Positions 41,831 to 50,238 of a DNA stretch of 58,419 nt are shown here, piece after piece. The stretch spans positions 1 to 58,419 of the forward strand of contig CALJDK010000057.1 of assembly GCA_938023735.1 (NCBI GenBank), in the 5' to 3' direction. Position 1 is the first letter of the stretch. Every line of letters begins with the position of its first letter. Both the position numbers and the translations under genes were made by a program. A model generated the notes under the pieces. That model searched no databases, had not been told where the DNA came from, and saw only the letters and a program-made list of their open reading frames with translations. Source of the stretch: an uncultured Acidimicrobiales bacterium. Its GTDB lineage: Bacteria; Actinomycetota; Acidimicrobiia; Acidimicrobiales; SHLQ01.

Positions 41831-41915
41831 GTAGTTGGCTAGAACCTGCGTTGCATAGTGAACATTCCCAAAACCGTACCAATCACATGCCCAAACGCAT
41901 GAACTCAGCCCATGC

Positions 41916-42794
41916 CTAGGGGACCACGACTTCGACGCCCACCGGGGTCGACCTGTTCCAGTGGAAGTCCATGGCCTGAACCGCATAGGTAACGGTGCCG
42001 GTCGGTGGATCGTCGTCGATCAGCGTCTGCTGGTCGAGGTTCCAGGTTGTCGCCAGCGTCTCAAACTCAGCGTCGTCAACGCTGCGCAGAATCCGGTATG
42101 CGTGAAGCGCATAGTTCTCGTCCGGTTCGGCCCAGGTCACCTGGACCTGCCCATCGACCACGGTGGCCGACACGATTTCGACGGGCGAAGGCGGGGTCAA
42201 ATCGTCGATCGCATCGGCACGATGCCAGCCGACGGCCACAAGCGTGCCATCGGCATCGAACCCGCGGATCCCGTACCAGTACTTCGTCCCTTCGACCACC
42301 GAATCGTCGACCGTTCGGCCTGGTTCGGTGGCGACGAAAATCTCATTGTCGTCGGTTAGCTCGGCTGGGTCCGGCCGATCGTCGCTGGACGTCGGTAACC
42401 GATGCAGTCGGTAGTCGACAACGCCGTCAACTTCGCCCCAGGTCATCTCGATGCCCGACGACGTCATTTCGACGCGCGACAGCCAGATCGACGTGTTCGC
42501 AGAATCTGGGTCGCTCGGGTCGGGCTCGTCGCCGTAGGGCCGAACCGGTTCGACCGTGGTGGACGACGAGGTGTCGACAGCCGACGTGTCGGGACTGGCC
42601 TGACTCGTCGGCACCTCGGGAGGCGCGGTGGTGGCAATCGAAGACGGAGCCGGAGTGACAGCCGAAGCCACGGTGGTGGTGGACCCAACCAGCTCGGGCG
42701 TGGCATCGCCCGACGGGTTTGCGTCAGACGAGCACCCGGCCGCAACGACCAGCAGGACGACGAGGATCGCTCGGAACACCCGGGGTCGGAACAC
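41916..42794 (-). CDS. Lipoprotein with fibronectin type III-like domains
   Basis: A 292-residue secreted lipoprotein. The signal peptide ends in VVAAGCSS, a clear lipobox with Cys at about residue 21. A Thr/Ser/Pro-rich linker (~35-95) is followed by two fibronectin III-like repeats, each with a Trp-containing strand (IEMTWGEVDGVVDYRLHR and VQVTWAEPDENYALHAYR). It starts with GTG immediately after the DAO oxidase stop, so it is the last gene of that operon. It probably displays an adhesion or scaffold module at the cell surface; no catalytic motif is seen. Confidence 0.85.
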   Translation of the reverse strand: MFRPRVFRAILVVLLVVAAGCSSDANPSGDATPELVGSTTTVASAVTPAPSSIATTAPPEVPTSQASPDTSAVDTSSSTTVEPVRPYGDEPDPSDPDSANTSIWLSRVEMTSSGIEMTWGEVDGVVDYRLHRLPTSSDDRPDPAELTDDNEIFVATEPGRTVDDSVVEGTKYWYGIRGFDADGTLVAVGWHRADAIDDLTPPSPVEIVSATVVDGQVQVTWAEPDENYALHAYRILRSVDDAEFETLATTWNLDQQTLIDDDPPTGTVTYAVQAMDFHWNRSTPVGVEVVVP

Positions 42795-44015
42795 CTAGAT
42801 GATTGCGGTTTCTACGAAAGGATCGTTGTCGACGATGCGTTGGTAGCCGAGTTGAGTGAGGTCGAGAGTTCGATACTCGCCATAGGTAAGAAGCTCGGAA
42901 ACGCCGCGGCCGATACCGGGAGACTGCTGAAGCCCGTGCCCGGAGAACCCGTTGGCAAAGATGAAGTTGCCTACCTGCGTATGCGGCCCAACGATGACGT
43001 TGTGGTCGACGGTATTGGTGGAGTAGTGGCCGGCCCACCGGCTCTCAACTTTGATGCGTTCGAAGGCCGGAATCCGGTTCGCCAAGGTAGGCCAGACCCG
43101 TTCCTCCCAGATGTCGTCATCCATTGCGAAATCGTCGGGGTCGACCGCCGGATCAGGGTCGGGCGTTATCCCACCCATGTACCAATCGCCTTCGGTGCGA
43201 ACGTGCACGCCCGATGGATCGATGGTGAGGGGCAGGCGCCGGTCGAGCGGTTCGGCGGCGCTGAAAATGAAGGTGTAGCGACGGCGAGGCTCAACCGGCA
43301 GCCGTAGCCCTGCCATCTCGGCTACCAGAGAAGCTCGAGGACCAGCTGCGTTCACAACGGTTCCGGCAGTGATCGTCTCGCCCGACTTGAGGGTGACACC
43401 GCTTGCTCGACCTTGGGTGACGGGGATATCGACGACCTCATTGGTGAGGTACTCCACACCGTTCTGCCGGGCCTTCTTTCGCCACCAATCGAACATCGTG
43501 CCACTGTCGAAGTAGCCCTCGTCGATGAGATTGTGGCTTCCGCAGATGATGCCGTCGAGGTTGTAAAAGGGGTAGGCGGCGGCGATCTCGTCGGGCGTCA
43601 TAATCTTGGTGCCCGCTCCCAAGTCAGCCTGAATTGCCTGGTTGGTACGCAGCGTCTGCGCGAACTCTTCATCGCCCGCCAGATACATGTAGCCGAAGTG
43701 GTCAACGGCCAACTCCGGCACCTCGGGGTCGTTTCCCATATACGTCTGAAAGTTCCGCACAAACTCTGCGGCGAACTGGCTGATCTCGACATTGAGGGGG
43801 TTCGAGAACTGCTGTCGCATGCAACTGTTCGTATGCGCCGTGGACGAGTTCTCATAGGTTGGGTCGCGCTCGACCACCAGAATGGAACCGTCAAAGTCCG
43901 GGTTGTTCGAGGTGAACCAGGCGATCGATGAGCCGACAATCGCGCCGCCAACGATGACGACGTCATAGGAGCTGTGCCGGGGTTCAGAGATGATTGGCTG
44001 AAGTGCACTGCTCAT
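42795..44015 (-). CDS. DAO-family FAD-dependent oxidoreductase (sarcosine/D-amino-acid oxidase-like)
   Basis: A 406-residue FAD enzyme. The dinucleotide loop is DVVIVGGAIVGSSIAWF, and VVERDPTYENSS carries the Glu for the ribose. VVNAAGPRASLVAEMAG and the C-terminal FIFANGFSGHGLQQSPGIGR complete the FAD site. These enzymes oxidise secondary or primary amines such as sarcosine, glycine or D-amino acids. Its ATG overlaps the hydantoinase B stop (ATGA). N-methylhydantoin breakdown through N-carbamoylsarcosine yields sarcosine, so this oxidase could act after the hydantoinase; this is inference. Confidence 0.9.
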   Translation of the reverse strand: MSSALQPIISEPRHSSYDVVIVGGAIVGSSIAWFTSNNPDFDGSILVVERDPTYENSSTAHTNSCMRQQFSNPLNVEISQFAAEFVRNFQTYMGNDPEVPELAVDHFGYMYLAGDEEFAQTLRTNQAIQADLGAGTKIMTPDEIAAAYPFYNLDGIICGSHNLIDEGYFDSGTMFDWWRKKARQNGVEYLTNEVVDIPVTQGRASGVTLKSGETITAGTVVNAAGPRASLVAEMAGLRLPVEPRRRYTFIFSAAEPLDRRLPLTIDPSGVHVRTEGDWYMGGITPDPDPAVDPDDFAMDDDIWEERVWPTLANRIPAFERIKVESRWAGHYSTNTVDHNVIVGPHTQVGNFIFANGFSGHGLQQSPGIGRGVSELLTYGEYRTLDLTQLGYQRIVDNDPFVETAII

Positions 44016-45634
44016 GACACATAGCCCTGCTTTCGGTCGTTCTCTGACGCCGCGGGATCGCGGTCGGAAGGATTACCAAAGCCGCCGCCACCAGGGAGTT
44101 CGAGAATGAGGCGACGGTCGGCGGGTACAGCTTTCTTTCCTTTGGTGGGAAACGGCGTGCCGTCGTCGAGGTACACGCGACCCGGGGCTCCGTCGCCGCC
44201 GCCCGCTCGGCCTCGAGCAGGGTTGTCGACGCGATCAAACATGGCCGAGAACTCAAACATGTAGCCGTCGACCGGTCCAATCTCGATCACTTGGCCGAGA
44301 CCGCCCCGATACTCACCATCGCCGCCACTGTTCTCGCGAATCTCTTTCCGCCAGATGACGATGGGACCAACCTGCTCGGTCGCTTCCGCACTCATCGTCA
44401 TGACACCTGAGGGAAAAGCAGTAGCGGTGAGACCATCGATTGCCGGCCGGGCACCGGTGCCTCCGCTGTTGAACATCAACAACTCCACCGGCGGTAGCTG
44501 CGAGTCGGGTTCGGCGGCGCGGGCACTGGCCTGGAAGTTCCAGAGGGCTCCGGCACCTTCGGCGGGGATGACGTGAGGCAACGCCGGCGCGATGGCACCC
44601 ATGCACAAATCGGTCACGAAGTGTCCAAAGACATGCCGCACCGAGACCGGATCAGGGTCTTGCGCATTGAGGATCACACCTGGGGGTGCACTGACCGTGA
44701 ACGGAAACAGCGAGGCGTAGTTGTTGGGCAGCTCGGGCGCCAGAGCTACCAGCATGCCGTAGGTGAAGTACGCCTGGGCGTAGGTGATCGGCACATTCAC
44801 ACCAAAGCGACTGAGTGGCGATGTGCCGGTGAAGTCGGCATGGATACCCTCGTCGGTAACCGTGAGTTCGGCGGCCAGGGTGATGGTGTCGTTGTAACCA
44901 TCGACCTGCATCGTGTTGGCATACGAGCCGTTTGGCACCGCCTCGAGCGCAGCCAACGTTGCGGTGCGGGTGCGATCGAAGATGAACTCGGCCAGGTCGT
45001 CGAGATCGTCGAGCCCGAACTCCTCGAGCATATCGAGAAGCCGACGACGGCCGGTTTCGTTCGATGCCGCGAGGCCGTGGATATCGCCCACCACCTGGTC
45101 GGATTCGCGCACGTTGTTCCGCAAAATATTGACAAGGTCGCGGTTGAGATCGCCCCGCTCGGCCCATTTCATTATGGGAATGCGGATGCCTTCTTCGTAG
45201 ACCTCGTTGGCATCGGGGCCGTAGCCGCGTCCTCCGACATCCACCACGTGGGCCGTCGATGCGAAGAAACCAATAAGCTCCTCGCCGACAAACACGGGCG
45301 TGGTGACCGTGATGTCGTGGAGGTGGCCGGTGCCCTTCCAGGGGTCGTTGGTGAGGTACACGTCGCCGGGATAAATCCGCTCCGGGCCGATGTCGTTGAT
45401 GAAGTGCGGCACGGCAGCGGCCATGGTGTTGACGTGACCCGGTGTTCCGGTGACCGCCTGGGCCACCATGCGACCTTCGCGGTCGAAGACGCCGGCCGAC
45501 AGGTCGCCGGCTTCACGAACCGACGTACTGAATGCGGTGCGAACAAGGGTGAGCGCTTGTTCTTCGAGCACCGAAATCAGTCGGTTCCACATGATCTGAT
45601 AGTGGACTTCGCGTTGACTGGTGGTCTGGCCCAT
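44012..45634 (-). CDS. Hydantoinase B/oxoprolinase-type subunit
   Basis: The beta-type subunit of an ATP-dependent hydantoinase/oxoprolinase/acetone-carboxylase-superfamily enzyme, 540 residues. Markers are FSTSVREAGDLSAGVFDREGRM, VYLTNDPWKGTGHLHDITV, HVVDVGGRG and the C-terminal PGGGGFGNP. Together with the subunit encoded just upstream it should form the complete enzyme. The ATG overlaps the hydantoinase A stop (TGATG). A longer upstream frame lies inside hydantoinase A and is not used. Substrate: N-methylhydantoin, 5-oxoproline or related amides, or a ketone. Confidence 0.93.
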   Translation of the reverse strand: MGQTTSQREVHYQIMWNRLISVLEEQALTLVRTAFSTSVREAGDLSAGVFDREGRMVAQAVTGTPGHVNTMAAAVPHFINDIGPERIYPGDVYLTNDPWKGTGHLHDITVTTPVFVGEELIGFFASTAHVVDVGGRGYGPDANEVYEEGIRIPIMKWAERGDLNRDLVNILRNNVRESDQVVGDIHGLAASNETGRRRLLDMLEEFGLDDLDDLAEFIFDRTRTATLAALEAVPNGSYANTMQVDGYNDTITLAAELTVTDEGIHADFTGTSPLSRFGVNVPITYAQAYFTYGMLVALAPELPNNYASLFPFTVSAPPGVILNAQDPDPVSVRHVFGHFVTDLCMGAIAPALPHVIPAEGAGALWNFQASARAAEPDSQLPPVELLMFNSGGTGARPAIDGLTATAFPSGVMTMSAEATEQVGPIVIWRKEIRENSGGDGEYRGGLGQVIEIGPVDGYMFEFSAMFDRVDNPARGRAGGGDGAPGRVYLDDGTPFPTKGKKAVPADRRLILELPGGGGFGNPSDRDPAASENDRKQGYVS

Positions 45635-47763
45635 CAGTGCTCCTTCCGATCGCTGCCGGCTCTTGTGACCAGCAACGTGCCATCGCTTTGCATGACGGCC
45701 ACGTGGTGCGAACCGAGGACCGTGGTGGTCTGTTCTTCGACGATGACCGCCGGTCCGTGCACGGCGTCGCCGCGGCCAAGACTCGAGCGTTCGACGATGC
45801 CTGACTCGGCATCGGCGCCAGTTACCGGATCGAAGATCGGTCGGCTTGTCGGAACCGAAACGATGTCTCCAGTGGTGGTGAGCTGGAGCACGTCGGGGCG
45901 GTCGAGCACCGAAGCGACCCGTACCGACCAACTCACTGCTTCGATCGGCAAATCATCGATCGCCCGGCCGAAGAACTGCTCGTATGCCTTGGTGAAGATG
46001 CCAGCCAAGGCTTCGGCGGCGAACTCGTCGAACGCTCCCGGAGCAAGGTCGACGGGAATCTCCCACCCCTGACCCTTGTATCGCATCGACACTTGACGCT
46101 CGACGACCAATTCGGCGTCGGTGCCTTGGCGCACAAACGACTCGGCCTCACGAGCAAGATCGTCGAGCAGCTCGTTGACGGCAACAAAATCAAACTGATC
46201 GGTACGGGTGTACAGACTCCGTACGGCCTCATAGGCGAACGGTGCCCGAAGGAATCCAATCGCCGAGCCAACGCCAGCACCCGGCGGAACAAACAGCTCG
46301 TCGAGCCCAAGCTTGTCCATAAGTCGCGTGGCGTGAAGCGGTGCCCCGCCACCAAACGCCACCATCGAGAACCCGGCAAGATCCTTGCCGTTCTCGACCG
46401 CGTGAACCCGCGCCGCGTTGGTCATGTTCTCGTCAACGACCTCGGCAATACCGATGGCGGCGGTGTGATCATCCATCGACAGCCGGGCGCCGACGCTCTC
46501 TCGAATAGCCTCGGCAGCCTTTTCTGGCGACAGGTTGATGTCCTTTGCGCCAAACGTATCGGGATGCAAGCGACCGAGTTCGAGGTTGGCGTCGGTGACG
46601 GTGGGTTCGGTGCCGCCAAGGTCATAGGCGGCTGGACCAGGTTCGCTGCCAGCGCTGTGCGGGCCAATACGAATCTGGCCGAGGGCATCGACGCTGGCAA
46701 TCGAGCCACCACCAGCTCCGATCTCGATCATCTCGATGACGGGAATCGAGATGGGCATGCCGCTGCCCTTCTTGAACCGGGTGGTGCGGGCGACCTCGAA
46801 GGTCTTGGCGGTCTGGGGGGTGTAGTCCTCGATGAGCGCGATCTTTGCGGTGGTGCCACCCATGTCGTAGGAAAGCACCTGCTGGCGGCCGTAGCGGGCA
46901 GCGAGGTCGGCGGCGAAGATAGCGCCACCCGCGGGGCCCGATTCGACGAGTCGCACCGGAAACGCCGCGGCGGTTTCGACGCTCACCAAACCGCCACCGG
47001 AGTGGATGAGGTAGAGGGGGCACGTTGCGCCACGGGCTTGCAGCTCGTCCTTGAGTCGGAGGAGGTACGACGCCATGAGTGGCTGCACGTAGGCGTTCGC
47101 GGCAACCGTGTTGAACCGCTCGAACTCGCGCATCTGTGGTGACACTTCAGAGCTGATGGAAACCGAAATATCCGGTAACCGTTCGAGGAGCATTTCGCGG
47201 AAGCGCTGTTCATGCGCGCCGTTTCGGTAACTGTGCATGAACCCGATACCCACCGACTCGTAGCCTTCGGCGGCGATGGTTTCGATGACATCTCGTGCAC
47301 CGGCCTCATCGAAGGGAATAAGCACCTCGCCGACGGCACTGAGACGTTCGCTGACAACAAGACGATCTTTGCGTTCGATAAGCGGCGTCGGCAGCACGAT
47401 GTTGAGGTCGTATTGTTCGAAACGGCCTTCGGTGCGGGTTTCGATGACGTCGCGAAATCCTTTGGTGGTTACCAACGCCGTCTTTGCACCGCGCCGTTCA
47501 ATGAGCGCATTCGTTGCCAGCGTGGTGCCGTGAATGATCTGTTCGACATCGGCCAGATCGACGCCGTGTTCACTGGCAAGCTGCTCGATACCGGCAAGGA
47601 TTCCCTGCTCAGGGCCACCGTGGGTGGTGAGAACCTTTGTGGAAGCAAACGTGCCACCGGGATTCTCTCCAACCCCTTCTACGACCCTTTCTAAGGCCCT
47701 TTCTAAAACGATGTCGGTGAAGGTGCCGCCCACATCGGCGCCAATGCGATATCCGCCCGGCAT
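45634..47763 (-). CDS. Hydantoinase A/oxoprolinase-type subunit
   Basis: The ATP-binding alpha-type subunit, 709 residues. The ASKHA phosphate loop is IGADVGGTFTDIVL, and IIHGTTLATNALIERRGAKTAL is the conserved HyuA segment. A second ATP site DMGGTTAKIALI and GAGGGSIASVD follow. The C-terminal part has AFGGGAPLHA. It couples ATP hydrolysis to ring opening or carboxylation on the partner subunit. The start overlaps the SDR stop (TAATG). The run SDR-HyuA-HyuB-DAO is fully coupled. Confidence 0.94.
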   Translation of the reverse strand: MPGGYRIGADVGGTFTDIVLERALERVVEGVGENPGGTFASTKVLTTHGGPEQGILAGIEQLASEHGVDLADVEQIIHGTTLATNALIERRGAKTALVTTKGFRDVIETRTEGRFEQYDLNIVLPTPLIERKDRLVVSERLSAVGEVLIPFDEAGARDVIETIAAEGYESVGIGFMHSYRNGAHEQRFREMLLERLPDISVSISSEVSPQMREFERFNTVAANAYVQPLMASYLLRLKDELQARGATCPLYLIHSGGGLVSVETAAAFPVRLVESGPAGGAIFAADLAARYGRQQVLSYDMGGTTAKIALIEDYTPQTAKTFEVARTTRFKKGSGMPISIPVIEMIEIGAGGGSIASVDALGQIRIGPHSAGSEPGPAAYDLGGTEPTVTDANLELGRLHPDTFGAKDINLSPEKAAEAIRESVGARLSMDDHTAAIGIAEVVDENMTNAARVHAVENGKDLAGFSMVAFGGGAPLHATRLMDKLGLDELFVPPGAGVGSAIGFLRAPFAYEAVRSLYTRTDQFDFVAVNELLDDLAREAESFVRQGTDAELVVERQVSMRYKGQGWEIPVDLAPGAFDEFAAEALAGIFTKAYEQFFGRAIDDLPIEAVSWSVRVASVLDRPDVLQLTTTGDIVSVPTSRPIFDPVTGADAESGIVERSSLGRGDAVHGPAVIVEEQTTTVLGSHHVAVMQSDGTLLVTRAGSDRKEH

Positions 47764-48566
47764 TACAGCTCCTCAACCTTTGGGAAGTCCGATGGCGGCA
47801 TAATGTCGACGGTTGCAGATCGCTGCTGCGCTGTCATTCCACCATCGACCTTGATGACATCGCCGGTGATGTAGCCCGCGTCGTCCGAAGCAAGGAATAG
47901 CGCGGCGCCGGTCATGTCGTAGCCCTCGCCGATCCGTTCGAGCGGAACGTTCTCGCCCCGAAGCTTGCGTTCGTCGATCGAGAGGCCCGACGTATCGATC
48001 GAGCCAGGCATCAGTGCATTCACCCGGATGCCGTAGGGCCCGAGGTCAAGAGCCATCGCCCGGGTGAGCGCTTCGATGCCGCCCTTTGTGGCGTCGTAGG
48101 CGGTGAACGCCCGATGCGCCTTGGTCGCGCCACCCGAACTCATGTTGATGATGCAGCCACCCCCAGCTTTGGCCATGATGCGGGCCGTCGGATGCGACAC
48201 CAGGAAGTGGCCGGTGAGGTTCACGTCGATGATCTTGCGCCACCACGCTTCGTCGGCCTCAAAGAAGTGGAGCATCGGGCTGACGATGCCGGCGTTGTTG
48301 ACCAACACATCGATCTGGCCGTGGGTTTTCATGACCTGGTCGATCATGGCGTTGACCTGCTCGCCGTTGGACACATCGGCTGCGATGGCGATGGCTTGGC
48401 CGCCAGCCTCGTTGATGCCGGCAGCTACTGCCTCGGCTGAGTCGGCATCGACGTCGTTGACAACGACCTTTGACCCCTGTCCGGCGAATCGTTCGACGAT
48501 GGCCTGACCAATGCCTTTACCGGCGCCGGTAACGATGACGACTTTGTCGGTGAGTGATTCATACAT
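47763..48566 (-). CDS. Short-chain dehydrogenase/reductase of the hydantoinase operon
   Basis: A 267-residue classical SDR: VTGAGKGIGQAIVERF, LVNNAGIVSP, the Ser of NMSSGG, and YDATKGGIEALTRA with catalytic Tyr and Lys. VNDVDADS after the second strand favours NAD(H). YITGDVIKVDGGMTA is the usual C-terminal motif. It lies between the ArsR regulator gene and hydantoinase A and is coupled to the latter by one base. It probably oxidises or reduces an intermediate of the same pathway. Confidence 0.92.
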   Translation of the reverse strand: MYESLTDKVVIVTGAGKGIGQAIVERFAGQGSKVVVNDVDADSAEAVAAGINEAGGQAIAIAADVSNGEQVNAMIDQVMKTHGQIDVLVNNAGIVSPMLHFFEADEAWWRKIIDVNLTGHFLVSHPTARIMAKAGGGCIINMSSGGATKAHRAFTAYDATKGGIEALTRAMALDLGPYGIRVNALMPGSIDTSGLSIDERKLRGENVPLERIGEGYDMTGAALFLASDDAGYITGDVIKVDGGMTAQQRSATVDIMPPSDFPKVEEL

Positions 48567-48633
48567 GGTGGTGAGTCTTTCTTCGTAGTGCTGAGTGTCG
48601 GTGTGATGAGTGTGCGAGGTGATCAGTGATGGC

Positions 48634-48966
48634 TTAGATGGTTGCGAGTGCTTGCACGGCGTTTGCGATCATCGTCTCTTCGCGGCGGTAGTAGGTCCAG
48701 CCTTTTCGGCGAGTGGCGACGAGGAGGCCGGCGTCGACCAGCACTTTGAGATGACGCGATCCAGCCGGCTGGCTCACGCCAAGCTTCTCGACGATGAACA
48801 GGTTGCACGCGCCATGTTCGATGGGGTCGCCGTGTTCCTGCGTCGGAAAGTTCGCGACCGGGTCCTTCAACCACTCAAGGATCTGCAGTCGCCGCTCGCT
48901 AGCAAGCGCCTTCAGAGTCCCCTCAAGATCAAGAGTTTCTGCAACCAAAGCCTTCGACATAACCAT
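48634..48966 (-). CDS. ArsR-family winged-helix regulator
   Basis: A 110-residue dimeric winged-helix repressor: LKALASERRLQILEWLKDP, then CNLFIVEKLGVSQPAGSRHLKVLVDAGLL and WTYYRREE for the wing. One Cys (ACN) precedes the recognition helices, but the CxC metal-sensor motif of ArsR/SmtB is missing, so it is more likely a metabolite or redox sensor. It heads the SDR-HyuAB-DAO-lipoprotein run. The start is ATG 48966 or 48960. An AT-rich TATA...TATA half-palindrome at 48966-48983 immediately upstream could be an operator, but it is weak. Confidence 0.88.
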   Translation of the reverse strand: MVMSKALVAETLDLEGTLKALASERRLQILEWLKDPVANFPTQEHGDPIEHGACNLFIVEKLGVSQPAGSRHLKVLVDAGLLVATRRKGWTYYRREETMIANAVQALATI

Positions 48967-49002
48967 ATAACTAACATGCTATAAGCCCCCAACGACCAAC
49001 CG

Positions 49003-49107
49003 GTGTCAGACGTGGTGTCAGACGTGGTGTCAGACGTGGTGTCAGACGTGGTGTCAGACGTGGTGTCAGACCAAGTGTCAGACCAAGTGTCAGACCAAGT
49101 GTCAGAC
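49003..49107. repeat. 12-bp-periodic TCAGAC tandem array (9 units), locus 2
   Basis: Nine TCAGAC cores start at 49006, 49018, 49030, 49042, 49054, 49066, 49078, 49090 and 49102, exactly 12 bp apart. The first units are GTGGTGTCAGAC, the last CAAGTGTCAGAC. A degenerate tenth unit (AGGTGCCAGGTT) follows and leads into TAAATCGCG and GGTGGCC, resembling locus 1. The array lies in the 392-nt spacer between the ArsR gene and the RsiG-like gene, which contains no gene that I can support. Confidence 0.9.
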
Positions 49108-49154
49108 CAGGTGCCAGGTTAAATCGCGCGGTGGGTGGCCTGGTGAGCGCTGAC

Positions 49155-49233
49155 GGCGCGCTGCAAGCCGCTCCGTGCGGAACGGCCCGCCCGGAGGGCA
49201 ATAATCGCTGTCCCGGACCACGGGCTCGGATCC
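49155..49233. repeat. Dispersed repeat element, copy 2
   Basis: Related to 6352-6429: GGCGCG, GCCGCTCCGTGCGGAACGGC, CCCGCCC...GAGGGCA and a GGATCC end. Here it lies right of the TCAGAC array, whereas copy 1 lies left of its array, so the modules have been rearranged. The inverted repeats around CCGTGCGG are better preserved in this copy. A GCGCCGCCAGGTAC block near 49321 is also shared. Confidence 0.6.
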
Positions 49234-49358
49234 TGCAGTCGACCCACGTCGCGGCGACGTACGGTACGGGGCCGCCGCAGATCTGAGTGCGAGCCGGGCC
49301 GAGCCCAGACGCCATCACTCGGCGCCGCCAGGTACAGGCTTTGCCGAAGAAAGTGGTT

Positions 49359-49913
49359 TTAGGAAAGAAGCGAATCGACGTTTGCTTCGCCGGTTTTGTA
49401 GCGGCGGGTGATCTCGGCTTGGAGGGTGTCGATGGTGGTGAAGAGTGAGCGGCGGTGGTTCGAGACACGGTGCTCGAAACCTTCGAGGCGCTCTACCAGA
49501 GCGGCAAGCTCGGCTTCTTCCAGGTCGACGACCGACGAGATTGCCGATGCCGAAAGAATCGTCTCAAGCTCTTCTTCGAGTTCGACGGTGAGACCCTTTG
49601 CTGGCTCCATCTCCGAAGGAGGACGAGGAGTACCGGTGCTTGTTGGGCCCTGGTCGGTGAGAAGTTCGGGGAGCCGACCAATCAGTTCAGTTAGATCGCC
49701 CTTCGCTCCGCCGTTACGACGACGGGTGAGCTCGCCACCGGCAATGTCGAGCCGGCCCTGGGCCATGCGACGAACATAGGAGGTTCCAGATTCGAGCTGC
49801 TGACACTCGGCGCGCATGAGCCGGATCTCGTCCATTGGACGGGCAGCAAGATTGGTCAGATAGTCGGGAACAGTGACCCGTGATAGCTCTTCCATTAAAG
49901 GACTCAACGGCAT
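49359..49913 (-). CDS. rsiG: RsiG-family c-di-GMP-binding anti-sigma factor homologue
   Basis: A 184-residue helical protein. RsiG of Streptomyces binds c-di-GMP through E(X)3S(X)2R(X)3Q(X)3D motifs on two antiparallel helices and then holds sigma WhiG. Here the first motif is exact: Glu41, Ser45, Arg48, Gln52, Asp56. The second helix has Glu147, Ser151, Arg154, Phe158, Asp162, so four of five positions are kept and Gln is replaced by Phe. A Pro/Gly-rich, acidic linker (~60-125) joins the helices. GGAGG lies 5 nt before the ATG at 49913. No whiG-like sigma gene is in the window, but a c-di-GMP enzyme is encoded ~1 kb away. Confidence 0.82.
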   Translation of the reverse strand: MPLSPLMEELSRVTVPDYLTNLAARPMDEIRLMRAECQQLESGTSYVRRMAQGRLDIAGGELTRRRNGGAKGDLTELIGRLPELLTDQGPTSTGTPRPPSEMEPAKGLTVELEEELETILSASAISSVVDLEEAELAALVERLEGFEHRVSNHRRSLFTTIDTLQAEITRRYKTGEANVDSLLS

Positions 49914-49980
49914 ATTTCCTCCGAAGTTGAGCCTACCGAGCCAATTCGCGAATGGCTTGCCTGCCTCTCGTTGAAAACCG

Positions 49981-50238
49981 ATGGCCCGTTACACTTCAGT
50001 TGTGGCAAAAATTCGACTCTTTGCATCGGTCCGCGTTGCGGCAGGAGTGGGCTCGGACACCATACCCGGGACCACCGTTGCCGAAGTCCTCGACGCGGCC
50101 AACGAGCGGTACGGGTCCGACTTTGCTGGTGTCGTGCAAACCTGTCGGGTATGGGTCAATGGCGAACCAGCCGAACTCGACCACACGGTCACCGACGCCG
50201 ACGAGGTCGCGTTCCTTCCACCGGTCAGCGGCGGATGA
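49981..50238 (+). CDS. MoaD/ThiS-like ubiquitin-fold sulfur carrier
   Basis: A small beta-grasp protein ending in the Gly-Gly needed for adenylation and thiocarboxylation (VAFLPPVSGG). IRLFASVRVAAG and TVAEVLDAANERYG are typical of MoaD, the small subunit of molybdopterin synthase. A GTG at 50002 would give a 78-residue protein closer to the family length; neither start has a good ribosome site. It overlaps pdxH by 4 nt. No other molybdopterin genes are in the window, so a different sulfur-transfer role is possible. Confidence 0.85.
   Translation: MARYTSVVAKIRLFASVRVAAGVGSDTIPGTTVAEVLDAANERYGSDFAGVVQTCRVWVNGEPAELDHTVTDADEVAFLPPVSGG

Noticed and set aside
44573..46072. Long + strand open frame across the hydantoinase genes
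   Set aside because: It crosses the HyuA/HyuB boundary antisense and has no coherent domain; both sense genes are fully supported.
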